A stretch of DNA of 64,000 nucleotides from Actinernus sp. WN-2022 (Eukaryota > Cnidaria > Anthozoa > Actiniaria > Actinernidae): contig JAOWCC010000272.1 of the NCBI GenBank assembly GCA_030867875.1, positions 1 through 64,000 of the forward strand. The letters run 5' to 3'. Every line of letters starts with the position of its first letter. The stretch's first letter is position 1. Shown in pieces: positions 43,001 to 53,072 of this stretch. The translations under genes were made by a program, and so were the position numbers. The notes beneath the pieces are model-generated. The model saw only the letters and a list, made by a program, of their open reading frames with translations, did no database searches and was not told the DNA's origin.

Positions 43001-45328
43001 ACGAAAAAGTTCGAAATTCTACACCCCTCCACTCAAAACACCCCTCCCCCCATAAAATACCTAGAGATCAGAAACTCGTCTTTTTGCGTTTTTTTTGAAA
43101 GGGCAAATGACACCTAAAGATGTTTCTGGCCTTTCTAGCCTATACTTGACTTGTGTTGTGTTAGATCTATCCCATAATTTCTTTATTGGAGTGCCTAGAG
43201 GTTTGGATTAGGTTAGAAAAGGCCATTTTCTGGTATTTGTACTCAATATACAGCAAAATTTCATCGATTAATCTTAATCTACAGGAAGAGAACGTTGTAT
43301 TGCCCTATAGTGCATCGAAATCCATTAAAAGCTCGAGAAATGGCGCCACCATTAACATTTAGGTAACATAAGTAAATTAATGTCTACCTGTTGACTTTAA
43401 AAGCCAGAAAGTCACTTTTCCAACTTTTTTTTCCCCGATTTTTGTCAGACATAGCGCAAAATGCTCATTGTCACTAAGCAAATCGTCACGCCAAACCTCA
43501 GGCAAATCGGTTGTTCGCGATTTTTTTCGAAATGCTCCACCCCACAACTCACAAACCCCCCCCCCCCCCCTCCCCCCATAAAATAACTAGAGATCAGAAA
43601 CTCGTATTTTTGCCCTTTTCTTGAAAGGGCAAATGACAGCTAAAGATTTTCCTGGCCTTTCTAGCCTATAATTGAATTGTGTTGTGTTAGATCTATCCCA
43701 TAATTTCTTTATTGGAGTGCTAGAGGTTTGGATTAGGTTAGGAAAAGGCCATTTTCTGGTATTTGTACTCAATATACAGCAACATTTCATCGATTAATCT
43801 TAATCTACAAGGAAGAGAAAGTTGTATTGCCGTATAGTGCATCGAAATCCATCAAAAGCTCGAGAAATGGCGCCACATTAACATTTAGGTAACATAAGTA
43901 AATTAATGTGTACCTGTTGACTTTAAAAGCCAGAAAGTCACTTTTCAACTTTTTCCCCCCGATTTTTGTCAGACATAGCGCAAAATGCTCATTGTCACTA
44001 AGCAAATCGTCACGCCAAACCTCAGGCAAATCGGTTGTTCGCGATTTTTTTCGAAATGCTCCACCCCACAACTCACAAACCCCCCCCCCCCCCCCTCCCC
44101 CCATAAAATACCTACAGATCAGAAACTCGTCTTTTTGCCGTTGTCTTGAAAGGGCAAATGACAACTAAAGATTTTCCTGGCCTTTCTAGCCTATAATTGA
44201 ATTGTGTTGTGTTAGATCTATCCCATAATTTCTTTATTGGAGTGCTAGAGGTTTGGATTAGGTTAGAAAAAGGCCATTTTCTGGTATTTGTACTCAATAT
44301 ACAGCAACATTTCATCGATTAATCTTAATCTACAGGAAGAGAACGTTGTATTGCCGTATAGTGCATCAAATCCATTAAAAGCTCGAGAAATGGCGCCACA
44401 TTAACATTTAGGTAACATAAGTAAATTAATGTGTACCTGTTGACTTTAAAAGCCAGAAAGTCACTTTTCAACCTTTTTTTTCCCGATTTTTGTCAGACAT
44501 AGCGCAAAATTGCTCATTGTCACTAAGCAAATCGTCACGCCAAACCTCAGGCAAATCGGTTGTTCGCGATTTTTTTCGAAATGCTCCACCCCACCACTCA
44601 CAAACCCCCCCCCCCCCTCCCCCCATAAAATAACTAGAGATCAGAAACTCGTATTTTTGCCCTTTTCTTGAAAGGGCAAATGACAGCTAAAGATTTTTTG
44701 GCCTTTTCTAGCCTATAATTTACTTGTGTTGTGTTAGATCTATCCCATAATTTCTTTATTGGAGAGCTAGAGGTTTGGGTTTGGTTAGAAAAAGAAAGGC
44801 CATTTTCTGGTAATTGTACTCAATATACAGCAAACTTCCATCGATTAATCTTAATCTATAGGAAGAGAAAGTTGTATTGCCGTTATGTGCATCGAAATCC
44901 ATCAAAAGCTCGAGAAATGGCGCCACATTAACATTTAGGTAACATAAGTAAATTAATGTGTACCTGTTGACTTTAAAAGCCAGAAAGCCACTTTTCACCT
45001 TTTCCATCCCGATTTTTGTCAGACATAGCGCAAAATGCTCATTGTCAATAAGCAAATCGTCACGCCAAACCTCAGGCAAATCGGTTGCTCGCGATTTTTT
45101 TCGAAATGCTCCACCCCACATCTCACAAACCCCCCCCCCCCCCCCCCCCCTCCCCCCATAAAATACCTAGAGATCAGAAACTCGTCTTTTTGCCGTTGTC
45201 TTGAAAGGGCAAATGACAGCTAAAGATTTTTCTGGCCTTTCTAGCCTATAATTGACTTGTGTTGTGTTAGATCTATCCCATAATTTCTTTATTGGAGAGC
45301 TAGAGGTTTGGGTTTGGTTAGAATAAGG

Positions 45329-45472
45329 CCATGTTCTGGTATTGGTACTCAATATACAGCAAACTTGCATCGATTAATCTTAATCTACAGGAAGAGAACG
45401 TTGTATTGCCGTATAGTGCATCGAAATCCATTAAAAGCTCGAGAAATGGCGCCACATTGACATTTAGGTACC
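45329..45472. repeat. Degenerate truncated last monomer; right edge of the array
   Basis: The final unit starts with altered sequence (CCATGTTCTGGTATTGGTAC) and stops mid-monomer after CATTGACATTTAGGTA. Unique sequence follows. The previous two units (44274-45328) also carry more substitutions and small indels than central ones, as expected at a satellite edge that escapes homogenisation. Confidence 0.85.
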
Positions 45473-45600
45473 TTTGTGAAACAATTTCGTTCACGAGCTG
45501 CAAATGGTTAGACCTTCACGTCTTCTCGGATATGGACGTTAAATCGTAGGCCCATCAGTGGATGAAGAGCCACCTCGTGGATATGCCATTGATTAATCCG
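45473..45600. other. Unique sequence between satellite and TTA tract
   Basis: No gene is visible. The stretch containing CTTCACGTCTTCTCGGATAT, followed at once by a (TTA)n tail, could be the 3' end of a retroposed element (SINE or LINE), but I cannot identify a family. Confidence 0.3.
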
Positions 45601-45638
45601 TTATTATTATTTATTATTATTATTATATTATTATTATT
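45601..45638. repeat. (TTA)n microsatellite
   Basis: An imperfect run of TTA/TTAT units about 38 bp long. Confidence 0.95.
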
Positions 45639-45704
45639 CGTATGAAGTTGAAGTTGAAACTAACAAAAACCTGGGAAATACATGCATCTGAAGGGAAAGT
45701 CAAT

Positions 45705-46499
45705 CATGATTCTACCTGCACCTTTGCAAGCTATATAGCGTACCTCCATTACCTAAAGGTTCTACGTGTAACCTTTGCAAGCCATAGAACTTAATTCCAT
45801 TCCCTAATGGTTCTACGCGTGTAACCTTTGCAAGCCATAGAACGCAATTCCATCCCCTAATGGTTCTACGTGTAACCTTTGCAAGCTATAGAGCGTAACT
45901 CCATTACCTAAAGGTTCTACGTGTAACCTTTGCAAGCTATATAGCGTAACTCCATTCCCTAATGGTTCCATGTGTAACCTTTGCAAGCTATAGAGCGTAA
46001 ACTCCATTCCCTAATGGTTCTACGTGTTACCTTTGCAAGCTATAGAGCGTAACTCCATTACCTAATGGTTCTACGTGTTAACTTTGCAAGCTATAGAGCG
46101 TAACTCCATTTATTTATCTAATGGTTCTACGTGTTAATTACCTTTGCAAGCTATATATAGCGTAACTCCATTCCCTTAATGTTCTACATGTAACCTTTGC
46201 AAGCCATAGAACGTAACTCCATTCCCTAATGGTTCTACGTGTAACCTTTGCAATCTATAGATCGTAACTCCATTACCTAATGGTTCTACGTGTAACCTTT
46301 GCAAGCTATAGAACGTAACTCCATTCTCTAATGGTTCTACATGTAACCTTTGCATGCTATAGAACGTAATTCCATTCCATAATGGTTCTACGTGTTACCT
46401 TTGCAAGCTATAGAGCGTAACTCCATTCCCTAATGGTTCTACGTGTAACCTTTGCAAGCTATAGAGCGTAACTCCGTTACCTAATGGTTCTACGTGTAA
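45705..46499. repeat. 51-bp minisatellite, about 15 copies
   Basis: The unit contains GGTTCTACGTGTAACC, TTTGCAAGCTATAGAGCG and TAACTCCATTACCTAAT. TTTGCA occurs at roughly 51-bp steps from 45723 to 46451. Because 51 is a multiple of three, a stretch of the minus strand reads as a 17-residue repeat (core YSLQRLHVEPL). Insertions such as the extra TTTAT near 46110 and TTAAT near 46135 break the frame, so I do not call a protein. Confidence 0.95.
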
Positions 46500-46502
46500 C
46501 CG

Positions 46503-47109
46503 TTAAAGTGCCACTACGACGAAAATTTACCATTTCGATTTGCCACTTTTTCAGCGTCAATAGTTAGTGTTATAAATATCCGAAATAGTGAAAGATATTC
46601 CCAAATGGGCAAGTTAAACCACAATTTTTTAGGAGAGTTTACCGGTAAAATTCTGTCCGCCATTACAGAAATCCGTTCTCATTATTCAGCGGAAGTGATG
46701 TCATACACTCAACACGACAACCACGTCGCGCGAAATAGTGTGCATAAAAATGTAGCCAACCTTGCAAAGATAAATATAACTTTCTACTTGTGTGCGTGAA
46801 GACGTTTTTTTTAGTAGAAATATGCCTCCAAAGCGTTGTGTTGCATGTGCAGGCGAGAGTTGAGTGTATGACATCACTTCCACTGAATAACCCTTTGTAT
46901 AAAGCTGAACTAAAGTGAACGGCTTCCAGTAATGGCGGACGTTTAGATTCAATATTCGGAGTTCCAAAAAAATAAGACTTCCTGTCGTCGTATCGAAAAA
47001 CGATTTGAATAATCGAAATAATATATCAACTTTACTTTATGAATTTGCAAAAATATGCAAAGACATTGATATGTCAGTGAACATTATTTTGATGGTAGGG
47101 GCACTTTAA
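46503..47109. mobile_element. TTAA-flanked fold-back element (piggyBac-like MITE candidate)
   Basis: The left end is TTAA-AGTGCC and the right end GGCACT-TTAA, which matches the TTAA target duplication typical of piggyBac-type elements. The ends are inverted repeats (left AAAGTGCCACTACGACGAAA; right, read inversely, AAAGTGCCCCTACCATCAAA). A second, stronger inverted repeat lies inside: GGAAGTGATGTCATACACTC at 46691-46710 pairs with GAGTGTATGACATCACTTCC at 46862-46881. CCGCCATTAC-type sequences also face each other near 46660 and 46930. No transposase gene is present, so it would be non-autonomous. The family assignment rests only on the TTAA ends. Confidence 0.7.
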
Positions 47110-48101
47110 GGATAATCCTGGTAACTGACATATATTGAGTATCTACTATCTGAGACTAGTAGCCGATTATAATTATATTGTATGGCTACTCTAAAGGCCT
47201 CCTGGATATACCTTTACAAAATCTGATATGTTCTGTTTTCACTTATGCGCGTGAGGTATGGGGATGTGCATAGTATCATGATAATAATTACCTGAGTCGA
47301 TTCGATACACGTTTTGCTAGGGATTTTAACTCTGGATACTTTAAGAAATGCTGTTATATTACTGGCATTATTATATTGATCTGTCACTTCTTGCATTCTA
47401 ATTGGTCAATAGCCGGTCATGATATTTCTATATTTGGCCACTGTCAATACGCCGTTGTGCTCCGGAACGCCATAACACTTGATGTAACAAAGTTGATAAT
47501 GTACCGACGGCACGAGTTTCAAATGAGCTAACGAGAGAATGACAAATAAAACCAACTTTTAAAAGATACAAAAAGAGAGCGCTAAACTACAAAAAGACGC
47601 ATTGATTTCTCGGCATGAACGGATAAGTGATGATGAACATTCTCGGAGTGAGTTATATCACAGGCAGCCCAATTTCATGATTTGTGTATTTATACGCTTA
47701 CACATATTGGTATGAATAGTTCATATTATAAATCCTTCCAAAACATGTATGTTAGACAAATATATACACGACTTCACCCTTCTATGTTTCAGTTGTGGTT
47801 ATTCATACCTCTGAGCTCTTCTAGGGTCGTTTGCGCTGTTTTTATCGAACCTCTTTTCCTCAACGACCAAAACAAAAAGCGAGAAAAATTGCCTTAACCC
47901 CCCTCCCCCTGAACTTCATTTGCGCGAATAATATATCAAAAATGTGTTCTAGTTACGTTGGGCGAAACTACATAGCATAGGCTAGTTTTCATCCCCTTAT
48001 ATATGCGGTAGATACCGAACATTAATTAATTACTTAATTAATTAAGTTAATTAATTATTGTATTATTTCTATGAGTATCGTTATGAATTATTATTATTAT
48101 T
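47110..48101. other. Non-coding interval with an A/T palindrome cluster
   Basis: No convincing gene or exon is seen. Bases 48021-48057 are a cluster of TTAATTAA-type palindromes (ATTAATTAATTACTTAATTA and neighbours) just upstream of the first duplicated exon cassette. Confidence 0.5.
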
Positions 48102-48232
48102 AAAGCATTGCGTTATGGAAGAAGAGTTCTTCTCAAATATTCAGTAAGAGGAAATATGAGCGAAAGACAAGCCCAAAGGGAGCCTGTTATGTTTATTTAC
48201 GAAAACGAACATTTGTTTAATTGTTATTTCAG

Positions 48233-48288
48233 GATGCAAGTCGAGGAAATTGAAATGCAGGAATTGGGAGCCGGTCATCAAGTTCCCG
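48233..48288 (+). CDS. Host gene, duplicated exon A copy 1 (acidic peptide)
   Basis: This 56-nt exon is bounded by acceptor TTATTTCAG and donor CCCG|GTGAAT. Read in the frame shared with the other copies it gives MQVEEIEMQELGAGHQVP, entering with one base and leaving with one base of a codon. The HQVP ending is common to all three copies. Upstream exons lie outside the part I can recognise. The function is unknown; the peptide is short and acidic. This copy may not be used, because the paired exon B copy 1 is one base short and would shift the frame. Confidence 0.55.
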
Positions 48289-48593
48289 GTGAATATAAAG
48301 CGAGACGAATCGATATATTTTATTCGATAAGCGTTACGTGTGCGTCTTGTTGACAAGATGTTACGAATTACTGCCAACCAATACACATGTGTTTGTGACT
48401 GATCATGAAATGTGATCAAAACAAGTTTACCACAAAAAAAAACATGTTTATACTTTAATGATATCCATTGGACCGATAAGCTATATTTTCCTATATCATT
48501 TGAACGCGTATTTGATATCCATTTTGAGATCTGTTAAATACGACCTATTTATAATTAACATGAGCTAATTTACAGCCATTTGATTTGTTTTAG

Positions 48594-48635
48594 CTCCGCC
48601 CGAGGCCGTCCCGACCCGGAAAGGGACAGAGAAAG
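48594..48635 (+). CDS. Host gene, duplicated exon B copy 1 (possibly frame-breaking)
   Basis: This 42-nt exon has acceptor TTTGTTTTAG and donor AAAG|GTATTT. Following exon A it reads PPEAVPTRKGTEK. Its paralogue at 50121 is 43 nt, and only the 43-nt version leaves the phase needed by exon A copies 2 and 3. Copy 1 is therefore either skipped, spliced differently, or a decaying duplicate. Confidence 0.5.
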
Positions 48636-48699
48636 GTATTTAGCCGGACTGAGTTGTGTTCAGTAAAGACTATTTTCTTTATTAAAGATACGTATCGCG

Positions 48700-49148
48700 C
48701 CAAATAGGTATCAGTTGAATACAACAATGAATAGGGACAACTACAAAGCACCTTGACCGGGTATTTTGGAACGTACTTCGGGAATCCGCCACATGCATGA
48801 TCGTAGTACTTTTTTTATGAAACAAGCAAAACTCCCTAAAATAAGAGATGTTAAGGATTGTGCTTTTCTGGACACAACAAACCACCCTACCCCGTGAACA
48901 CGAAATAATTATTTTAAAAAGATGTATTAATGCCATGCGCGGTTATAAGAATGGTTGATTATATAAGGTTAGGAAAACATAATAAATTACCTAAACAGAT
49001 AAGGGGTCTATGCATGGGCAATATGAACCTTGAATCATCTCGGAAATTTAGCAAGTTGAGCCATTTAAACAGATTTATTCACTAAAGTTCAAATGAGCGA
49101 TATTCAAATAATCGAGCCATGCCAGTCTTCGTGATCGCAGTAGGTCAA
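48700..49148. other. Intron-like sequence, also duplicated near 51.8-52.24 kb
   Basis: Segments such as ACAAACCACCCTACCCCGTG, GGTTATAAGAATGGTT, AAACAGATAAGGGG and GTGATCGCAGTAGGTCAATT recur with changes upstream of cassette copy 3. The cassette duplication therefore includes several hundred bases of intron. No exon is evident. Confidence 0.6.
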
Positions 49149-49272
49149 TTAAAACGTTGCCTTTTTGAGGAAGAGTTCTTCATAAATATTCAGTAAAAAC
49201 CATTGTAATCCATAGGCAAGCCCACGCGTAATGTTTATTTGTGAAAGCAAACGTTTTTGATTGTTATTTCAG

Positions 49273-49325
49273 GATACAACATGAGGAAGTACCAGTTGAG
49301 GAAGTTGAAGTCCATCAAGTTCCCG
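49273..49325 (+). CDS. Host gene, duplicated exon A copy 2
   Basis: A 53-nt exon between TTATTTCAG and CCCG|GTGAAT, encoding IQHEEVPVEEVEVHQVP. It leaves one base (G), which joins CT at the start of exon B copy 2 to give Ala in an open frame. Of the three copies, this one combines best with B copy 2. Confidence 0.6.
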
Positions 49326-49706
49326 GTGAATAGATTCTACAGTCGTTAAACTTGTCCAGAGGGATTTTACCTCTAACTAAGCCAAGAAACAATGACTACA
49401 AAAATCGCTCCTTTAAAATATATGTGGATATTTAAGAATGTCGAACCTTTATGCAAATACAATTTGAAAACTATCAAAACATTATTGCTGACCATTATTT
49501 CCAAAGAGCACGAACAAATTGTTTGTTTACAGCAATACCTAACAATTGAAACTAGGAAGCGAGACGAATCGATCTATTTTATTCGCTAAGCGTTACGTGT
49601 GATCCTTGTTGACAAGATGTTACGAATTACAGACAACTAGTAACTGATCATGAAATATGAACAAAGCAAGTTTACCACATAAAAAAACATGTTTATATTT
49701 TAAGAT

Positions 49707-49805
49707 AGATACAGAATGAGTGGCCGTCCTTTATGGGAGTTACAAACTCGAGTTGAAAGCGAGAGTTTGTAAATCCCATAAAGCACGGAAATGAATTCTG
49801 TATCT
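49707..49805. mobile_element. Imperfect hairpin, about 46-bp arms
   Basis: The left arm begins AGATACAGAAT and contains CTTTATGGGA and TTACAAACTC. The right arm read inversely begins AGATACAGAAT with the same blocks. A loop of a few bases (TTGAAAG) separates them. The hairpin is absent from cassette copy 1, so it probably inserted after the duplication. The family is unknown. Confidence 0.75.
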
Positions 49806-50120
49806 GACTTATCAAACGTCTAGATGTATAGAGTATTATTGTTTCAGTTATTTTAGCGATACGACTTATTTTGGCCGAGAAAATCGAAGCAAAAGCTTTA
49901 TATGTAAGTCAGTCAATCTGTATCACATTTACATATCACTTATCGCTCATTTATTGCCTTTGTTTTTGCTTCATGAATCAAATGTTTGATAATGATATCC
50001 ATTGAGCAAAGTAGCTATACTTTCCTATATTCATTCGCACGCCTATTTCATATACATTTTGACATCTGTTAAATATGACTTAACTAACATAAACTAATTC
50101 ACAGCTATTTCATTTTTTAG

Positions 50121-50163
50121 CTCCGCCTGAGGTCCTTCCAAACGCTGAGAGAGACAGAGAAAG
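50121..50163 (+). CDS. Host gene, duplicated exon B copy 2
   Basis: A 43-nt exon after acceptor CATTTTTTAG and before AAAG|GTATTA. It encodes PPEVLPNAERDRE and leaves two bases (AG), which join the G of exon A copy 3 to give Arg. The frame is consistent with A copy 2 before and A copy 3 after. Confidence 0.6.
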
Positions 50164-50950
50164 GTATTAGTTTGCCAAACCGAGTTGTGTTTCAAAAATA
50201 CTATTTTCTTAGTTAACAGTTACCAGATAACTCTAGACCATTAGAAATCAGTGGATTGTGGAAATTTTTGGGTGCGTGAATTTTCTTTTTGTCCTTTTAG
50301 CTCTGCAGCACAATGTATGTTTTCAGTGTAAGTTTTCCTGGTCTGTCCTGTATATTAAGTATAGCCAGGAGCCCATTACCTGTAGCACAATCTGTTGTGA
50401 ATTCGTGAGCCAGCGTGTTCCCCAATCAGGCTACCTTCAGCCGCGAAAAAAATTATGACAAGCCTTGTGAACAGACATTTCATGCAACAACACTAGGAAA
50501 ACAATGATTCCTAATGATTTATGAGAAGATATATTATTATTACGTACAATGAGAAAACCTCGTCATTGTGAGAATATAAGCATTTTGTTGGCCTTCCGCT
50601 CGGGCTTATGGGATGTATTCACCTCGGTGTTCTAAAAATAATCTTCTCTGGAAATGTGTGACTCACAGAACAAGTATGCATGGACGCTCTTGGTAATGTC
50701 GCCTGGTACATAGCGTAATTCAAGCTCTGTGACCAACAATATAGCGATACCTACTGCCACGTCATCCAATGTCATTAATGTGCCAACCAGAGATCCATTG
50801 GTTTCTGACACGAAGCAGCCTTTTGAAACCATGGTTGTACATGAGCATAGCAAATGGCATTTAATGTTTGTGAACACGAATTATCGCTATAGTAATATTG
50901 CCATATGGTCTCCAACAAGGTATACTGAGTAATCTGATTCAATAGACCGC
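50164..50950. other. Intron-like interval
   Basis: No exon with good flanking splice sites was found. An 81-codon open stretch on the minus strand (50632-50877) has a plausible composition around TNGSLVGTLMTLDDVAVG. I recognise no domain and see no promoter, so I leave it uncalled; it could be a gene fragment. Confidence 0.4.
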
Positions 50951-51136
50951 CGATTTAGCTTGTACATTTGTTATCCCAATTCAGATCATGTGACAGCTCT
51001 TCTGTGGATTCAGTGCTTTGTTTTCCAATTAGAGCAATGTGTACATTTTCTCTTGGGATACAGAAAAACTAGAAACATTACACATGGGAAAAGTCAGGTG
51101 ACCTGAATTGGGACAACAAATGTACAAGCTAAATCG
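50951..51136. mobile_element. 186-bp fold-back MITE-like element
   Basis: The 44-bp ends are inverted copies with about four mismatches. The left end starts CGATTTAGCTTGTACATTTG and continues TCCCAATTCAG; the right end is its inverse complement ending CAAATGTACAAGCTAAATCG. The interior is about 98 bp with no reading frame of note. No clear target duplication could be read. Confidence 0.8.
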
Positions 51137-51928
51137 TACAATTACATTTAAATAATAGGCCGTATCCATAATACCTGCACTACTAGAATTTCCCTTTTTT
51201 GTTATTCTAATTGACACCATTGTCTTGGTATTCTCAGTGACACTTGATGGTGATCACAAAAGCATGACATCATCATGCATAAGGCTTATTAGGAATCTAC
51301 TTTTTGGCTGTGATTCGAGCGTGAGTACCGTGTCTGGGATCAGTGATACTGGTGTTAATAGACACATTTTGTTATGTAGTGCACATTACATGTACATGGA
51401 CGGCGGAGCGACATTTCAAGTGGGTGAGGGAGTGAGGGGCTAAATATTTTATTGGAAAAAAGTGGGGGGGGGGGGGGGCTGCGCCGTCCCTGACATAGGG
51501 CACGAATGAACGTTTTCGACAGAGGAATGAATTTTGGTCCGTGTGTAAAGGAGTGCAAACAATCCATAACCTAATAATTTAAGCTAATGTAGCCATCATT
51601 ATGACGTCATAAAGACGTCATTTATCCATTTCTAACCGCTAGGTTCCTTATAATGTTTAATTACCTCTAAAAACGTTTTATCGTATTGTTTTAAAATCTC
51701 TTGTTCGTGACAATGATAGAATCGAAAACCCGTTTTCGATTGGTTAAGGTAAACAAAAGTGATAATATTTAAAATTTTGGTAATTTTGAATTATGCAAAC
51801 TATGCATCAAGGTTTGTGCTCTTCTGGAGACTCATTGATGGATAAAACAAACCACCGTACCCCTTCAACGGAATAATTATTTAAAATAAAGACGTCTTAA
51901 TACCGTACTCGGTTATAAGAATGGTTAT

Positions 51929-51930
<2 letters not shown>
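51137..51930. other. Intron-like interval with G-run and paired CRE palindromes
   Basis: It contains a 15-base G run (51464-51478) and two adjacent CRE-like sites, ATGACGTCAT at 51601-51610 and AGACGTCAT ending at 51621. No exon is supported. The sites may be chance occurrences in an intron. Confidence 0.5.

Positions 51931-51969
<39 letters not shown>
51931..51969. repeat. (GATA)n microsatellite
   Basis: About ten uninterrupted GATA units. Confidence 0.98.
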
Positions 51970-52240
51970 TGCCTTCATTTAAACACGATTATGATTAAAG
52001 CACAAGGCTTATGAGATCATGTGTCTACTACTAAGATTAATATCATTTTACTAAAGTTAGGAATAGATAATAAATTAACTAAACAGATAAGCGTTCTATG
52101 GGAATTAAGAACTTAGAATCTTCTTGGAAATTTAGCTAGTTGATATATTTAAACATATTGTATAAGTAAATCTCATAACATGGACTAAAATGAACGATAT
52201 TGAAATAATGGCGCCATGCACCTTTCGTGATAGCAGTAGG

Positions 52241-52450
52241 TCAATTAAAGCGTTGTGTTTTTGAAGAAGAGTTCTCCAGAACTATTCAGTAAGAACAAAT
52301 GTAATCCAAAGGCAAGCCTTCATGTTGTGTACATTTATGAAAGCAAACTTTTTTTATTTTCATTTTAGGATTCAATATGAGGAAATACCAGTCGAAGAAA
52401 TGGAAGCCGACCATCAAGTTCCAGCAGGTGAATATATAGCCGTTAAACCT
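52241..52450 (+). repeat. Duplicated exon cassette, copy 3 (exon A part only)
   Basis: This shares AAAGCGTTGTGTTTTTGAAG, AGAGTTCT...ATTCAGTAAGAAC, a Y-rich acceptor and exon A with the other copies. I found no exon B downstream of it. It splices in phase to the long exon at 53073. Confidence 0.8.
52369..52427 (+). CDS. Host gene, duplicated exon A copy 3
   Basis: A 59-nt exon between TTCATTTTAG and GCAG|GTGAAT, encoding IQYEEIPVEEMEADHQVPA. It leaves G, which joins AT at 53073 to give Asp. The donor AG|GTGAAT fits the consensus better than the donors of copies 1 and 2. Confidence 0.65.
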
Positions 52451-52689
52451 GCCTAGAGCGATTTTAGTTATAAAATAAGCCTAGAAAAGTGCTTAAAATT
52501 ATTTTTAAAGAATATGTGGTATTTAAGTATTTCGTAAAATAATCATTGATGAGCGTACCTAAAGCGTTTTGCAATTGTAACCACAAAAAAATATAATGTA
52601 TGTATACTACTCATTTGTTATTCATCGGTAAAACCATTAGCCGGCAGAGCTTTCAATTATTTTGTACCACGTGCCCCACACCCCCGGGA

Positions 52690-52850
52690 GGGTAGTCCCA
52701 TATATAAGCCATAACACAGTACGTCGCTCATCAGTGTGTGTGTTCTCTCGCGAGGGTACTCCATGTATAAGCCATAACACAGTATGTCGCTCATCAGTGT
52801 GTGTTCTCCGCGAGGGTAGTCCCATATATATATAATCCATAATACAACAT
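52690..52850. repeat. About 62-bp tandem repeat, two and a half copies
   Basis: Repeated landmarks are GCGAGGGTA, TATAAGCCATAACACAGTA and GTCGCTCATCAGTGTGTG. Small reading frames across it only reflect the repeat. Confidence 0.85.
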
Positions 52851-53072
52851 GCACCCTATAGGCTATAGTTTCTCAGTTGCTCAACTCCTAGGTACGATGG
52901 CATCATTTGTTTTATTGTGATCCTTAAAAATCGTGGTATTGTTCCCTGAAACAGGGCATTTTTGTTCATTTATCTCTGTAATTTGGTCTTAAAAGGGATA
53001 CAGCTACAGTTATTCGAATTCTTCTTTGGCTTGAAGACATCTAATAAACTAAGTCTCGTGTTATTTCTATAG

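Larger units (their letters stand above)
1..45472. repeat. Satellite DNA array, about 86 tandem monomers of about 527 bp
   Basis: The whole stretch is head-to-tail copies of one unit. Counting from the landmark GGCCATTTTCTGG, monomers start near 1, 509, 1043, 1569, 2083, 2612 and so on to 44800 and 45329, giving a mean period of about 527 bp (range about 508-560). Most length variation is in a poly-C tract. Landmarks in each unit, in order, are CATCGATTAATCTTAATCTA, TTGCCGTATAGTGCATCGAA, AAAGCCAGAAAGTCAC, GCTCATTGTC, the poly-C tract, ATAAAATACCTAGA, TCTAGCCTATAATT and GTTAGATCTATCCCATAA. Short reading frames recur on both strands but change frame with poly-C length, and I see no sign of a gene. 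No known satellite family name is assigned. The array continues beyond the left edge. Confidence 0.98.
48102..48680 (+). repeat. Duplicated exon cassette, copy 1
   Basis: This shares intron and exon sequence with copy 2 (49149-50210) and with the left part of copy 3 (from 52241). The shared parts are AAGAGTTCTTC...TATTCAGTAA, the acceptor TTGTTATTTCAG, exon A, GAGACGAATCGAT...TTATTCG, GTTACGAATTAC, AAACATGTTTATA, AATGATATCCATTG, exon B and TGAGTTGTGTT. It is a tandem segmental duplication within one host gene. Confidence 0.85.
49149..50210 (+). repeat. Duplicated exon cassette, copy 2 (with hairpin insertion)
   Basis: This is the same order of landmarks as copy 1. It is longer mainly because of extra sequence at about 49700-49985, which includes the 99-bp hairpin at 49707-49805, and an extra stretch between exon A and GAGACGAATCGAT at about 49330-49558. 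Confidence 0.8.

Noticed and set aside
1..45472. Dozens of 60-147-codon open frames on both strands of the array, including a recurring 96-codon minus-strand frame
   Set aside because: They recur only because the satellite recurs. They overlap each other on both strands, change end and frame with poly-C length, and lack promoters or splice context that differ from the rest of the repeat.
1..45472. CRISPR array
   Set aside because: Monomers are about 527 bp and contiguous with no unique spacers, and the context is eukaryotic. The 51-bp minisatellite likewise has no spacers.
50632..50877. 81-codon minus-strand frame
   Set aside because: It has no promoter, no splice context and no recognised domain, and lies within an intron-like interval of the host gene.
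51601..51621. Paired CRE palindromes as a host promoter
   Set aside because: There is no TATA box, start codon or exon nearby, and the sites lie in an intron-like stretch.
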